Of a DNA stretch of 25,491 bases, positions 1 through 7,730 are shown piece after piece (the first letter of the stretch is position 1; the number at the start of each line of letters is the position of its first letter). Source of the DNA: Candidatus Moranbacteria bacterium GW2011_GWE1_49_15 (GTDB lineage: Bacteria > Patescibacteriota > Minisyncoccia > Moranbacterales > GWC2-37-73); NCBI GenBank assembly GCA_001003855.1, contig LCPX01000015.1:1-25491 (forward strand), in the 5' to 3' direction. The notes under the pieces were generated by a model, which saw only the letters and a list, made by a program, of their open reading frames with translations, was not told where the DNA came from and ran no database searches. Both the position numbers and the translations under genes were made by a program.

Positions 1-303
1 ATATTGAAATACAAAATCAACCGCTGCGCCCAGCTTTTGGCCGAGTCCGCTTTGAACGGGGAAATCAAGCAGGCCGTCATGGAGAACATCGGCAAGGCGA
101 CTGAAGACGGTTTGGATAAACTCATCGATTCGTTGGAGCGGGAAAAGATGGAGATGGAGAGGTTCGCCAGGGAGCTTGGGGAATTCGAGAAGGAGGAAAA
201 TGAACAATGGGGAAGATTGGAGCGGGAACAGAAAGAAATAGCCCGGCGATTGGCGGATGAATTTTTGGCTGAAACCTTGAAGGGCGGTCTGGATGGAAAC
301 TAG
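1..303 (+). CDS. C-terminal part of a charged coiled-coil protein, function unknown
   Basis: The frame is open to the left edge, so the true start may lie outside; the first possible internal start is a TTG at position 4. About 100 residues are visible. They are strongly charged and helical: from about residue 40 to 85 nearly every residue is E, K, R, M or L with heptad-like spacing, which predicts a coiled coil. No signal peptide, membrane segment, cysteine pair or known motif is seen. I do not recognise the family. A hairpin terminator follows at 334-360, so this gene ends its transcript before uvrB. Confidence 0.55.
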   Translation: MLKYKINRCAQLLAESALNGEIKQAVMENIGKATEDGLDKLIDSLEREKMEMERFARELGEFEKEENEQWGRLEREQKEIARRLADEFLAETLKGGLDGN

Positions 304-333
304 GCGCCGCGCTTCCGCGAAGAAAAGATAGGA

Positions 334-360
334 CCATCTGCCTCCGGCAGGTGGTTTTTT
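334..360 (+). terminator. Rho-independent terminator
   Basis: A nine-base-pair stem (ccatctgcc / ggcaggtgg, one G-T pair) around a three-base loop is followed directly by six T. It ends the transcript of the upstream coiled-coil gene. Confidence 0.75.
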
Positions 361-365
361 GCCGG

Positions 366-394
366 TGGACATTTTCGGGGTAAGATTGTAATAT
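366..394 (+). promoter_or_regulatory. Probable promoter for uvrB
   Basis: TGGACA (366-371), a 17-base spacer and TAATAT (389-394) lie just after the terminator and 41 bases before the uvrB start. The -35 matches the sigma-70 consensus at five of six positions and the -10 at four of six. Confidence 0.5.
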
Positions 395-435
395 AGGAAA
401 TCAAAAGTCCGCGATATATTCAAAATAAGAACAAT

Positions 436-2394
436 ATGCGTTTCGTTTTAGATAAAAAATTCAAGCCGGCCGGAGACCAGCCCAAGGCGATCGAGGAGCT
501 GGTTTTGGGCTTGGAGCAGCGAGGCAAATTCCAGACGCTTTTGGGAGTGACCGGATCCGGAAAGACTTTCACGATGGCTAACGTGATCGAGGCCGTGCAA
601 AAACCCACCTTGGTGATCGCGCCGAACAAGACCTTGGCGGCCCAGTTGGTCCAGGAGTTCCGGATGTTCTTTCCGAAGAATTCCGCGGAATATTTCGTCT
701 CCTACTATGATTATTACCAGCCGGAAGCTTATATCGCGTCTTCGGGGACTTATATCGAAAAGGAAGTGGAGATCAACGAGGAGATCGACAGACTCCGCCA
801 TGCGGCGACTTCCGCTTTGCTTTCCCGTCGTGACGTGATCATCGTGGCTTCGGTTTCCTGTATCTACGGTTTGGGTTCGCCGGAATATTACAAGGAAGGG
901 ACTATCGAGGTGGAAGTCGGCAGACAAAACAGCCGGGAAAAGATCATGCAGGGAATGGTGGAGATGCAATACCAACGGAGCGACGTCTTGGCCAGGGGGA
1001 AATTCAGGGTAACGGGTGACACGATCGAAGTGATGACTCCGGGAAGGGAGGTTATTACCAGGATCGAACTCGCCGGAGGAAAAGTCGACAGGATCCGGGA
1101 ATATGATTTTTTGACCGGGGAGAAATTGGGAACGTTGGAAAGGACATTGATTTTTCCAGCCAAGCACTTCGTCGTGCCCGAGCCCATTATGCAGGAGGCC
1201 TTGGAAGAGATCGAAAAAGAAGCCGAGGAGCGGGCGGAATTTTTTAGGAAAAATGGCAAGCTTTTGGAGGCGGAGCGGATAGAGCTCCGGACCAAGCATG
1301 ATTTGGAAATGATGAGGGAGATCGGTTATTGCAACGGTATCGAGAATTATTCCAGGTATCTGACCCAGAGGGAGGCCGGCGAGGCGCCATACACTTTGAT
1401 GGATTATTTTCCTGACGACTATCTGCTTATTATCGACGAATCGCACGTCACGGTGCCGCAACTCGGGGCGATGTATAACGGGGACCGCTCGCGCAAGACC
1501 GCGCTCATCGAAAACGGTTTCCGTCTGCCGAGCGCCTATGATAACAGGCCGCTCAAGTTTGAGGAATTCGAGAAGAAAATAAACCAATTGATTTTCACTT
1601 CGGCTACCCCGGGAAAATATGAAAAACAGAATTCCATGCATGTGGCGGAGCAGATCATCCGTCCGACCGGACTTTTGGATCCTGAAATAACTTTGAAATC
1701 CGCCAAAGGGCAAGTAAAAGACGTCCTTTCTGAGATTGAAAAAATAGTCGAGAAAAAAGAGAGGGTGCTTATCACGACGCTCACAAAGAAGCAATCGGAA
1801 GATCTGTCGGAATTCTTGAAAGAGCATGGAATCAAGGCGGAATATCTTCATTCTAATGTGGACACATTGGACCGCGTCAGGATTTTGGAGGGACTGCGCC
1901 GCGGAGATTTCGACGTGCTCGTCGGAGTTAACCTTTTGCGCGAAGGTTTGGATCTTCCGGAGGTTTCCCTGGTGGCTATTTTGGACGCGGATAAGGAAGG
2001 GTTCCTGCGGAGCGAGACCTCGCTTATCCAGACGATCGGGCGCGCCGCCCGAAACGTGAGCGGACGCGTCATCCTTTACGCGGACGAGATAACCGGCTCG
2101 ATGAAAAAGGCGATCGACGAGACGAACCGCAGAAGGAAATTGCAAGCCGAATACAACAAGAAGAATAAGATAACCCCGCAGACGATCAGGAAAAACATCA
2201 AGTCTATCATCGACCATGAAATCAATCCGGTCGTTGCGCCTGATTTTTCCAAATTGGAATCGCTGGAGGACATCGGCGCTTACATAAAGCAGAAGGAAAG
2301 GGAGATGAAAGAGGCGGCCAGGGCCTTGGAATTCGAAAAGGCGGCGCTCATCCGAGACGAGATCGGACAGCTTCGCAAGATGCAGCTCAAATAG
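436..2394 (+). CDS. uvrB: Excinuclease ABC subunit UvrB
   Basis: UvrB is the damage-verifying helicase-like subunit of bacterial nucleotide excision repair. UvrA loads it on DNA, and UvrC then cuts around it. The 652 residues match the family length (E. coli 673). Visible parts are the Walker A motif GVTGSGKT at residues 37-44, the DNA-inserting beta-hairpin region beginning with YYDYYQPEAY near residue 90, the DEAD-type box DESH at 334-337, helicase motifs V/VI (LREGLDLPEV and QTIGRAARN), and a C-terminal UVR domain (about 617-650) that binds UvrC. Nothing essential is missing. There is no clear Shine-Dalgarno; the ATG follows an A-rich stretch, as at most genes here. A strong promoter and a new transcript begin right after the stop. 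Confidence 0.98.
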   Translation: MRFVLDKKFKPAGDQPKAIEELVLGLEQRGKFQTLLGVTGSGKTFTMANVIEAVQKPTLVIAPNKTLAAQLVQEFRMFFPKNSAEYFVSYYDYYQPEAYIASSGTYIEKEVEINEEIDRLRHAATSALLSRRDVIIVASVSCIYGLGSPEYYKEGTIEVEVGRQNSREKIMQGMVEMQYQRSDVLARGKFRVTGDTIEVMTPGREVITRIELAGGKVDRIREYDFLTGEKLGTLERTLIFPAKHFVVPEPIMQEALEEIEKEAEERAEFFRKNGKLLEAERIELRTKHDLEMMREIGYCNGIENYSRYLTQREAGEAPYTLMDYFPDDYLLIIDESHVTVPQLGAMYNGDRSRKTALIENGFRLPSAYDNRPLKFEEFEKKINQLIFTSATPGKYEKQNSMHVAEQIIRPTGLLDPEITLKSAKGQVKDVLSEIEKIVEKKERVLITTLTKKQSEDLSEFLKEHGIKAEYLHSNVDTLDRVRILEGLRRGDFDVLVGVNLLREGLDLPEVSLVAILDADKEGFLRSETSLIQTIGRAARNVSGRVILYADEITGSMKKAIDETNRRRKLQAEYNKKNKITPQTIRKNIKSIIDHEINPVVAPDFSKLESLEDIGAYIKQKEREMKEAARALEFEKAALIRDEIGQLRKMQLK

Positions 2395-2402
2395 GGTTGC
2401 CA

Positions 2403-2431
2403 TTGACTTTTTACTTCAAAAATGCTATAAT
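2403..2431 (+). promoter_or_regulatory. Strong promoter for the secreted-protein gene
   Basis: TTGACT (2403-2408), a 17-base spacer and a perfect TATAAT (2426-2431) with an upstream TG (extended -10) form one of the best promoter matches in the window. Transcription should start near 2438, leaving a leader of about 115 bases before the start codon at 2555. Confidence 0.8.
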
Positions 2432-2473
2432 TATCATTGGTTCTTTGAAATGGGAAGCCTTTTTGGACAGAGC

Positions 2474-2498
2474 AAGTAATCTTCGGGATTGCTTTTTT
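2474..2498 (+). terminator. Terminator-like hairpin in the leader (possible attenuator)
   Basis: aagtaatc (2474-2481) and gattgctt (2487-2494) form an eight-pair stem with one wobble and a ttcgg loop; a run of T overlaps its end. An outer stem (ttggac near 2463-2468 with gtccag at 2500-2505) can enclose it. It sits between the strong promoter and the ribosome binding site, so it may set how often transcription reaches the gene, or it may end a small RNA. Confidence 0.5.
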
Positions 2499-2554
2499 AG
2501 TCCAGAATAGCGCAGCAGAATACCAACCCTTTCAATCATCCAAGGAGGATGCTC

Positions 2555-3052
2555 ATGCAGGCAGAAGTGACGGCGAAGAAAGAAATGGTTTTGGCAGTCT
2601 TGTTTTTACTTTTTCTCTGTTTTTCCGCTTATGCGGAGGGGGTGGATGATTCTGCCATGGAAGATTACTATGAAATGCAAATCTTTCTCATGGCCAGCAA
2701 GCAGTTGCAACTCAACAAGGAAATTTCCGCGAGTTGCCGGCTTGTCGGAGCGGATACTTTCATTTTACTGGAAGAGGTTAGCGAGGCGAATCCTCGGATG
2801 ATGGATCAAGTTAGGCAGAAAGTGGAGACGGAACTCCTCAGTGCTTTGGAGATGTTGAAAGAAAACAGGAAAAGGCTTTGGGGTTTGATTATTTCCGATA
2901 GTCAGGAGAATCCTTTGGCGGTTTTTGCGGAAGTCATCTCCAACCAGGAGGAAATCCTCCTCTACCTGGAGCACGTAAGGCTTATAAATGAGAAGGCGAT
3001 CGCTTATCTCGAGGCTAAAGAGGCGGTCGACCTGGTAGCGGACACTGAATGA
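2555..3052 (+). CDS. Secreted helical protein, function unknown
   Basis: I do not recognise this family. The 165-residue product starts with a short charged stretch, then a hydrophobic run (about residues 11-25: MVLAVLFLLFLCF) and an A-Y-A-E cleavage-like site, so it is probably exported. The mature part is about 140 residues, mostly charged helix, with one cysteine (SASC). The start at 2555 is chosen because the strong Shine-Dalgarno AAGGAGG (2542-2548) lies six bases before it; an in-frame ATG at 2549 touches that site and is too close. This is the only gene in the window with such a site at clearly normal spacing. It has its own strong promoter, a terminator-like leader hairpin and a terminator after it, so it is a single-gene unit inserted between uvrB and uvrA. 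Confidence 0.75.
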   Translation: MQAEVTAKKEMVLAVLFLLFLCFSAYAEGVDDSAMEDYYEMQIFLMASKQLQLNKEISASCRLVGADTFILLEEVSEANPRMMDQVRQKVETELLSALEMLKENRKRLWGLIISDSQENPLAVFAEVISNQEEILLYLEHVRLINEKAIAYLEAKEAVDLVADTE

Positions 3053-3056
3053 CAAT

Positions 3057-3084
3057 GGGGCTTCGCGCATGCGCGGAGCCCCTT
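3057..3084 (+). terminator. GC-rich terminator hairpin
   Basis: Eleven pairs (3057-3067 with 3072-3082, ggggcttcgcg / cgcggagcccc, one wobble) around a catg loop begin four bases after the stop of the secreted-protein gene. The T tract is short (TT, then A and more T). Confidence 0.65.
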
Positions 3085-3096
3085 AAATTTGCCGAA

Positions 3097-3125
3097 TTGA
3101 TTTATCGTCCGGGAATTGGTATATT
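3097..3125 (+). promoter_or_regulatory. Promoter of the candidate structured RNA
   Basis: TTGATT (3097-3102), a 17-base spacer and TATATT (3120-3125), with TG one base upstream of the -10, fit a sigma-70 promoter with extended -10. Transcription should begin around 3132. Confidence 0.7.
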
Positions 3126-3131
3126 GCATTT

Positions 3132-3327
3132 AACGGGTCGGAGGAAATACGTAAGAGCGAAAGCCTAAAGCCGAATGCGGCGCAAGACGGCGATCTGGAA
3201 ATCGACAAAGGACATTGCTAACACAACCAATGACAACTGGTCTGTCCGAAGTTGATCTTTCTTGGAAAGCCCCAAAGGCTCTTGAGTTAACTCCAACCCC
3301 GGCCATCCCCCAAGGATGGCCTTTTTT
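3132..3327 (+). ncRNA. Candidate free-standing structured RNA of about 195 nt, family not identified
   Basis: This stretch has a good promoter, no credible protein, and ends at a strong terminator. Its ends pair with each other: gggtcggag (3135-3143) with ctccaaccc (3291-3299), eight of nine pairs. A second closing helix follows inside: aagagc (3153-3158) with gctctt (3278-3283). Local hairpins include gccg-aatg-cggc (3170-3181), cgat...atcg near 3191-3204, and ctttc-ttg-gaaag (3257-3269). A long RNA closed by its own ends recalls 6S RNA in size and plan, but I see no signature that would prove it. Hallmarks of tmRNA, RNase P RNA and SRP RNA were looked for and not found. It could instead be a long leader, but the terminator separates it from uvrA. 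Confidence 0.5.
3301..3327 (+). terminator. Terminator of the candidate RNA
   Basis: ggccatcc (3301-3308) and ggatggcc (3314-3321) pair perfectly around a five-base loop and are followed by six T. This is a textbook intrinsic terminator with no coding gene before it, which supports an RNA gene upstream. Confidence 0.85.
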
Positions 3328-3345
3328 CTTTGTGGATTCTTTGAA

Positions 3346-3374
3346 TTGATTTCCGGCCGATTGTGTATTACTAT
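3346..3374 (+). promoter_or_regulatory. Possible promoter for uvrA-uvrC
   Basis: TTGATT (3346-3351) with a 17-base spacer to TACTAT (3369-3374) lies about 80 bases before the uvrA start; overlapping TATTAC and TATATC sequences are alternative -10 boxes. Confidence 0.45.
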
Positions 3375-3452
3375 ATCAGGAACCCGAAAAAGGGGGAGTT
3401 TTTACGTCCAAGGGACAATCGATCATTAATCATACATACATAGACAAAATTT

Positions 3453-6344
3453 GTGAAAAAAAACATAGATAATTTCGACCATTTCGCCAAGGAGATCATA
3501 GTCAAGGGCGCGCGCGAACATAATTTGAAAAACATTGACCTGGTCCTTCCGAGGAACAAGTTCATCGTGTTCACGGGGATTTCCGGAAGCGGCAAATCCA
3601 CCTTGGCTTTCGACACGATTTTCGCCGAAGGACAAAGGAGATATCTGGAAAGCCTCTCATCATATGCGCGCCAGTTTTTGGGGCAGATGGACAAGCCGGA
3701 CGTCGATTATATCGAAGGGCTTTCGCCGGCGATTTCGATCGACCAGAAATCCACTTCTCATAATCCCCGTTCGACCGTGGGAACCGTGACGGAAATCCAT
3801 GATTACCTCAGGCTTCTTTATGCTAAGATCGGGATCCCGCATTGTCCCGAGTGCAACCGCGAAATTTCCAAACTTTCCACCGATGAAATCGTGGACAGGA
3901 TTTTGGAATTGGGAGAAAAATCCAAGTCGCAGGCAATCGAAATACTTTCGCCGATAGTCAGGGGAAGGAAGGGTGAATATCTGGCCCTGTTGGACGATAT
4001 GTGGAAGAGGGGTTTTTCCGAGGCGATCATTAATGGAAAAAAAATCCGACTTGAAGATCACAATGAAATAAAACTTGAGAGATATAAAAAACACAGCATC
4101 GACATCATCGTCGACCGCGTGGACATCAGCGATGAGAATATCTCGCGTATTTTTGAAGGAGTGGAGAAGGCGCTCAAACTTTCGGAAGGGTTGGTGAAGA
4201 CAAGATGTCTGGAGAACAGCAAGACGTGCAAGCTCAACGAGGAGCAGATTTATAACCAGAAACTTTCCTGTCCGATCCATGACATCGAATTTCCGGAATT
4301 GGAGCCCAGGCTTTTCTCTTTCAATTCGCCCTATGGGGCGTGCGAAACCTGCGAAGGGCTTGGCGCTAAAAAAGAAATAGATCCGGAGCGCGTCATGCCG
4401 GACAAAAACAAGACCATCGCGGAAGGCGCCCTGATGCCATGGAGCTATAAGCCGAACAATTACCACGGGACGATCCTGCGAGCCGTTTGCAATTATTTTC
4501 GGATAGCTGATAACAAGAGGATCCGGGATCTGAAAAAGGAACATTTGGACATTCTGCTTTACGGAACGGGGGAGGAGGATCTGATCAAGGTGAAATACCA
4601 GTTCCGCTCCGGAGCCGGGCATTACAACGTGCGTTGGCGAGGGGTTATCGGTTGGTTGGAGGAGCGATATAGGACGACCACTTCCGACGCGGTCAGGAGC
4701 GAAATCGAGAAATATATGTCGCAAAAACCCTGTTCCTCCTGCAAAGGTTCGCGCTATAAGGTGGAGTCGTTGCTGGTGAGCGTGGGAGAGAAGAACATAT
4801 TCGAAGTTTCCAATCTGAGTATCAGGAATTGTTTGGAATTTTTTGAGAAATTGAAATTGAGCAAGAAGGAGGAGCTGATCGCCGGCAGGATTCTCAAGGA
4901 AATCACGGCCAGGCTCGTATTTCTAAACAACGTCGGGTTGGATTATCTGACGTTGCACCGCGCGGCCTATTCTCTTTCCGGGGGTGAATCGCAAAGGATC
5001 CGCTTGGCTTCGCAGATCGGTTCGCAGCTCGTCGGAGTTCTGTATATTCTGGATGAGCCTTCCATTGGGCTCCACGCGCGCGACAACACCAAGCTGATAG
5101 AAACGCTGAGAAGTCTGCAGGAGATCGGCAATACCTTGATCGTGATCGAACATGACGAGGAGATGATGCGCCACGCCGATTGGTTGGTGGACATCGGGCC
5201 GGGAGCTGGAAAACACGGAGGAGAAATAATCGCCGAAGGGGCTCCCCAGGAAGTGATCGACAATCCGAAATCGCTCACGGGAAAGTATCTTCGTGGCGAG
5301 ATGGGAATAGAAGTTCCGAAAGCAAGAAGGACGATAAACAGGAAAAGACACGTGGTGGTCAGAAACGCTTCGGAAAACAATCTCAAGGGAGTGACTGCGG
5401 AATTTCCGTTAAAGGTCTTCACTTGCGTGACGGGGGTTTCCGGATCGGGAAAGTCCACTTTGGTGGAAGATACCTTGTATAAGGCGTTGGCGAATAAATT
5501 GCATCGCGCTTTGGACGTGCCGGGAAAACACGGTGAAATCCTGGGAATTGAAAACATAAACAAGGTCATCATGATCGACCAAAGCCCGATCGGAAGGACT
5601 CCAAGAAGCAATCCCGCGACATATACCGGACTCTTCACGCATATCCGCGAACTATTCGCTTCAACCAAGGATGCGAAACTGCGCGGTTACGGACCGGGAA
5701 GATTTTCTTTCAACGTCAGCGGGGGAAGATGCGACAACTGCTCCGGGGAAGGATATCTTAAAATAGAAATGCAGTTCATGCCGGACGTTTACTTGCCTTG
5801 CGACGTTTGCAACGGGAAAAGATACAACAGCGAGACGTTGCAAGTGAAATATAAGGGCAAGAATATTTCCGAGGTTTTGGCGATGACGGTTTCCGAAGCG
5901 AAGGAATTTTTTGAGAATTTTCCGAAGATACATGCGCCTTTGGCAGTTCTGGAAGATGTCGGCTTGGGGTATATCGAACTGGGACAGAGCGCGACCACGC
6001 TTTCCGGGGGTGAGGCGCAGAGGATCAAGTTGGCTACGGAGCTATCTAGAAAAGCGACCGGGGATACTTTCTATATTCTGGATGAGCCGACGACGGGACT
6101 ACACTTCGACGATATCAAAAAACTCTTGGGAGTTTTGAATAGGTTGGTGGACGCGGGAAACACCGTCGTGGTGATCGAGCATAATATGGACGTGATCAAG
6201 ACCGCCGATTGGATAATCGATTTGGGCCCTGAAGGCGGGGACGGTGGTGGCAAAATCATCGTGACCGGCTCTCCGGAAGAAGTGGTCAAATATGAAAAGG
6301 AGAGTTATACCGCGAAATATCTGAAGGATGTTTTGAAGAAGTGA
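3453..6344 (+). CDS. uvrA: Excinuclease ABC subunit UvrA (first copy)
   Basis: UvrA is the dimeric ABC ATPase that finds bulky DNA damage and loads UvrB. The 963 residues are slightly longer than E. coli UvrA (940). Both ATPase halves are complete: Walker A at residues 42-50 (GISGSGKST) and from 661 (GVSGSGKST), signature LSGGESQR at 508 and LSGGEAQR at 850, and Walker B as ILDEPSIGLH and ILDEPTTGLH. The C-terminal zinc module has CDNC...CDVC. In the N-terminal zinc module, the usual CPxC pair reads CPIH (C273, H276), so a histidine may replace one ligand. The start is a GTG that places the family's KGAREHNLKNID motif at about residue 18. It lies eight bases before uvrC, so both are probably one transcript. 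A second UvrA is encoded at 16654. Confidence 0.97.
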   Translation: MKKNIDNFDHFAKEIIVKGAREHNLKNIDLVLPRNKFIVFTGISGSGKSTLAFDTIFAEGQRRYLESLSSYARQFLGQMDKPDVDYIEGLSPAISIDQKSTSHNPRSTVGTVTEIHDYLRLLYAKIGIPHCPECNREISKLSTDEIVDRILELGEKSKSQAIEILSPIVRGRKGEYLALLDDMWKRGFSEAIINGKKIRLEDHNEIKLERYKKHSIDIIVDRVDISDENISRIFEGVEKALKLSEGLVKTRCLENSKTCKLNEEQIYNQKLSCPIHDIEFPELEPRLFSFNSPYGACETCEGLGAKKEIDPERVMPDKNKTIAEGALMPWSYKPNNYHGTILRAVCNYFRIADNKRIRDLKKEHLDILLYGTGEEDLIKVKYQFRSGAGHYNVRWRGVIGWLEERYRTTTSDAVRSEIEKYMSQKPCSSCKGSRYKVESLLVSVGEKNIFEVSNLSIRNCLEFFEKLKLSKKEELIAGRILKEITARLVFLNNVGLDYLTLHRAAYSLSGGESQRIRLASQIGSQLVGVLYILDEPSIGLHARDNTKLIETLRSLQEIGNTLIVIEHDEEMMRHADWLVDIGPGAGKHGGEIIAEGAPQEVIDNPKSLTGKYLRGEMGIEVPKARRTINRKRHVVVRNASENNLKGVTAEFPLKVFTCVTGVSGSGKSTLVEDTLYKALANKLHRALDVPGKHGEILGIENINKVIMIDQSPIGRTPRSNPATYTGLFTHIRELFASTKDAKLRGYGPGRFSFNVSGGRCDNCSGEGYLKIEMQFMPDVYLPCDVCNGKRYNSETLQVKYKGKNISEVLAMTVSEAKEFFENFPKIHAPLAVLEDVGLGYIELGQSATTLSGGEAQRIKLATELSRKATGDTFYILDEPTTGLHFDDIKKLLGVLNRLVDAGNTVVVIEHNMDVIKTADWIIDLGPEGGDGGGKIIVTGSPEEVVKYEKESYTAKYLKDVLKK

Positions 6345-6351
6345 TAAGTCT

Positions 6352-6960
6352 ATGGATAAATTAAGAAAAAACATAGGCAATTTTCCCCAAGCGCCAGGCG
6401 TGTATTTTTTCCGTGGCACGAAGAAGGAGATTTTGTACATAGGAAAGGCGACTAATTTGCGCAGCCGGGTGCAGTCGTATTTCCGGGGAACGGACACTAG
6501 AGGGGAAAGGATTGAATCGATGGTTTCGCAGGCGGCGGACGTGGAATTCCGGCAGACGGATTCCGTGTTGGAAGCACTGATTCTGGAAAGCAACCTGATC
6601 AAGAAGCATCAACCGAAATACAACATCATGGAGAAAGACGATAAGTCTTTCGCTTATTTTGTCGTAACCAAGGAGGAGTTTCCGCGGATCATTATTTTGC
6701 GTAAGACCGATCTTGATCGGGCGGCGGGAAAACGCGTCGGTGCGTTCGATGCGAAGCTTCCTTCGCGCATAAAAGACGTCGTCGTGGGAAAAGTGTACGG
6801 ACCGTATCTTTCGAAATACCAAATGGAAATAGCACTCAAGATAATCCGCAGGATTTTCCCGTTCCATTCCAACAAGGCCAAGACCGAAAAGGGGTGTCTC
6901 GATTTCCAACTCGGCAGATGCCCCGGTCCGTATGCAGGTGCGATTTCCAACGCAATATAA
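6352..6960 (+). CDS. uvrC: UvrC N-terminal part (GIY-YIG nuclease), reading frame broken
   Basis: UvrC makes the two cuts around damage held by UvrB. This 202-residue part carries the GIY-YIG nuclease that makes the 3' cut: PGVYFFRG, YIGKATNLRSRVQSYF and ESNLIKKHQPKYN are all intact. It continues to the CLDFQLGRCPGP region that comes before the UvrB-binding UVR domain, then ends in SNAI and TAA. The rest of UvrC continues in the -1 frame, beginning around 6945. Family alignment from memory suggests that about six or seven residues are also missing at the junction, so this looks like a short deletion, not a one-base slip. The stop is followed two bases later by an ATG in the new frame, so two separate polypeptides remain possible. 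Confidence 0.85.
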   Translation: MDKLRKNIGNFPQAPGVYFFRGTKKEILYIGKATNLRSRVQSYFRGTDTRGERIESMVSQAADVEFRQTDSVLEALILESNLIKKHQPKYNIMEKDDKSFAYFVVTKEEFPRIIILRKTDLDRAAGKRVGAFDAKLPSRIKDVVVGKVYGPYLSKYQMEIALKIIRRIFPFHSNKAKTEKGCLDFQLGRCPGPYAGAISNAI

Positions 6961-6962
6961 AA

Positions 6963-7637
6963 ATGATCTTGGAGGGAAAAAAGAAAAGGCTTGTCACGAC
7001 CTTGGAAAAGGAGATGAAGGAAGCGGCGAAAAAAAGCGAATTCGAAAAGGCGGCGGAAACCAGGAACAAGATTTTTGCCTTGAATCACATTCGGGACATC
7101 GCGTTGATGAGTAAGGATTTCGATGCGGAACAGTCAACCGTCATCGGCCATCCGTCATTGGTTCCGCAGGTAGAGGCATATGACATATCGAACATCTCAG
7201 GCAAACAGGCAGTAGGTTCAATGGTCGTGTTTTCCGGGAAGAATCCGGACAAGTCGCAATACCGCAAATTCAAGATAAAATCGGTCGAAGGACCGGACGA
7301 CGTGGCGATGATGCGGGAAGTCTTGGCCAGGAGGATCGGTAACGATTGGCCCAAGCCGGACCTGGTGCTTTTGGACGGAGGGCGGGGACACCTCAATATG
7401 GCGAAAGAATTGTTTGAAGCTTTGGGGTTCGATGTTTTGCTGGTGGCGGTCGCCAAAGGTCCGACGCGCAAGAAATTGGATTTGCGCGTAAGCGACGCTA
7501 ATCAACGAATAAATGCTAATCCGCGAATTGCGAAAATGCTTGAGGACGAGAATTTTTTGAAGCATATCATGGATGAAGCGCACCGCTTCGCGATAACCTA
7601 TCATAGGAAAAGGAGGGGTAAGGAAATGCTCGAATAG
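6963..7637 (+). CDS. uvrC: UvrC C-terminal part (UVR and RNase H-like nuclease), no HhH domain
   Basis: This frame holds the rest of UvrC. It has a UVR domain (EMKEAAKKSEFEKAAETRNKI) that contacts UvrB, then the RNase H-like endonuclease domain that makes the 5' cut, with the family landmarks DISNISG, EGPDD, LLDGGRG and DEAHRFAITYHR. The start given is the first ATG in this frame after the upstream stop, in the arrangement TAA-AA-ATG; homology itself begins some six codons earlier. The protein stops at GKEMLE, directly after the nuclease domain, so the usual C-terminal tandem helix-hairpin-helix DNA-binding domain is absent. The two parts together give about 430 residues against roughly 600 in most bacteria. 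The visible catalytic residues are kept, so decay is recent or the split is functional. Confidence 0.85.
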   Translation: MILEGKKKRLVTTLEKEMKEAAKKSEFEKAAETRNKIFALNHIRDIALMSKDFDAEQSTVIGHPSLVPQVEAYDISNISGKQAVGSMVVFSGKNPDKSQYRKFKIKSVEGPDDVAMMREVLARRIGNDWPKPDLVLLDGGRGHLNMAKELFEALGFDVLLVAVAKGPTRKKLDLRVSDANQRINANPRIAKMLEDENFLKHIMDEAHRFAITYHRKRRGKEMLE

Positions 7638-7642
7638 ATTCC

Positions 7643-7679
7643 TCATAATTCCACGGCCGTGGAATTATGATAATTTTTA
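7643..7679 (+). terminator. Perfect 28-bp palindrome, probable terminator after uvrC
   Basis: 7643-7670 reads the same on both strands (half-site tcataattccacgg), and a short T-rich stretch (taattttta) follows. It starts six bases after the uvrC stop. The stem would end the uvrA-uvrC transcript. The T tract is modest, and a perfect palindrome could also bind a dimeric protein. Confidence 0.6.
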
Positions 7680-7730
7680 GTATACTGATGAGATTTGCAT
7701 CCCGTCAGTGATCCGGAGAGACCGAGAAGA

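Noticed and set aside
448..2403. A 651-residue open frame on the minus strand opposite uvrB
   Set aside because: It mirrors uvrB almost exactly, has no recognisable motif and has no promoter or ribosome site. It results from codon bias that avoids stops on the opposite strand.
3175..3255. A 26-codon frame (ATG to TGA) inside the candidate RNA
   Set aside because: No ribosome site, no hydrophobic or known motif, and it lies across paired RNA segments. A tmRNA-like tag was considered, but the ending and the length of the RNA do not fit.
3132..3327. RNase P RNA, SRP RNA or tmRNA
   Set aside because: The GAGGAAAGUC-type core of RNase P, the SRP apical GGAAGCAGCC motif and a tRNA-like tmRNA end were looked for and not found. 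The stretch gaggaaatac only partly resembles the RNase P core.
3660..4724. A 354-residue open frame on the minus strand opposite uvrA
   Set aside because: It is a shadow of uvrA without any recognisable domain; the plus-strand protein is unmistakable.
6940..6963. Programmed frameshift joining the two uvrC parts
   Set aside because: No X XXY YYZ slippery heptamer in the right phase, and several family residues are missing at the junction, so a plain slip would not restore a normal protein.
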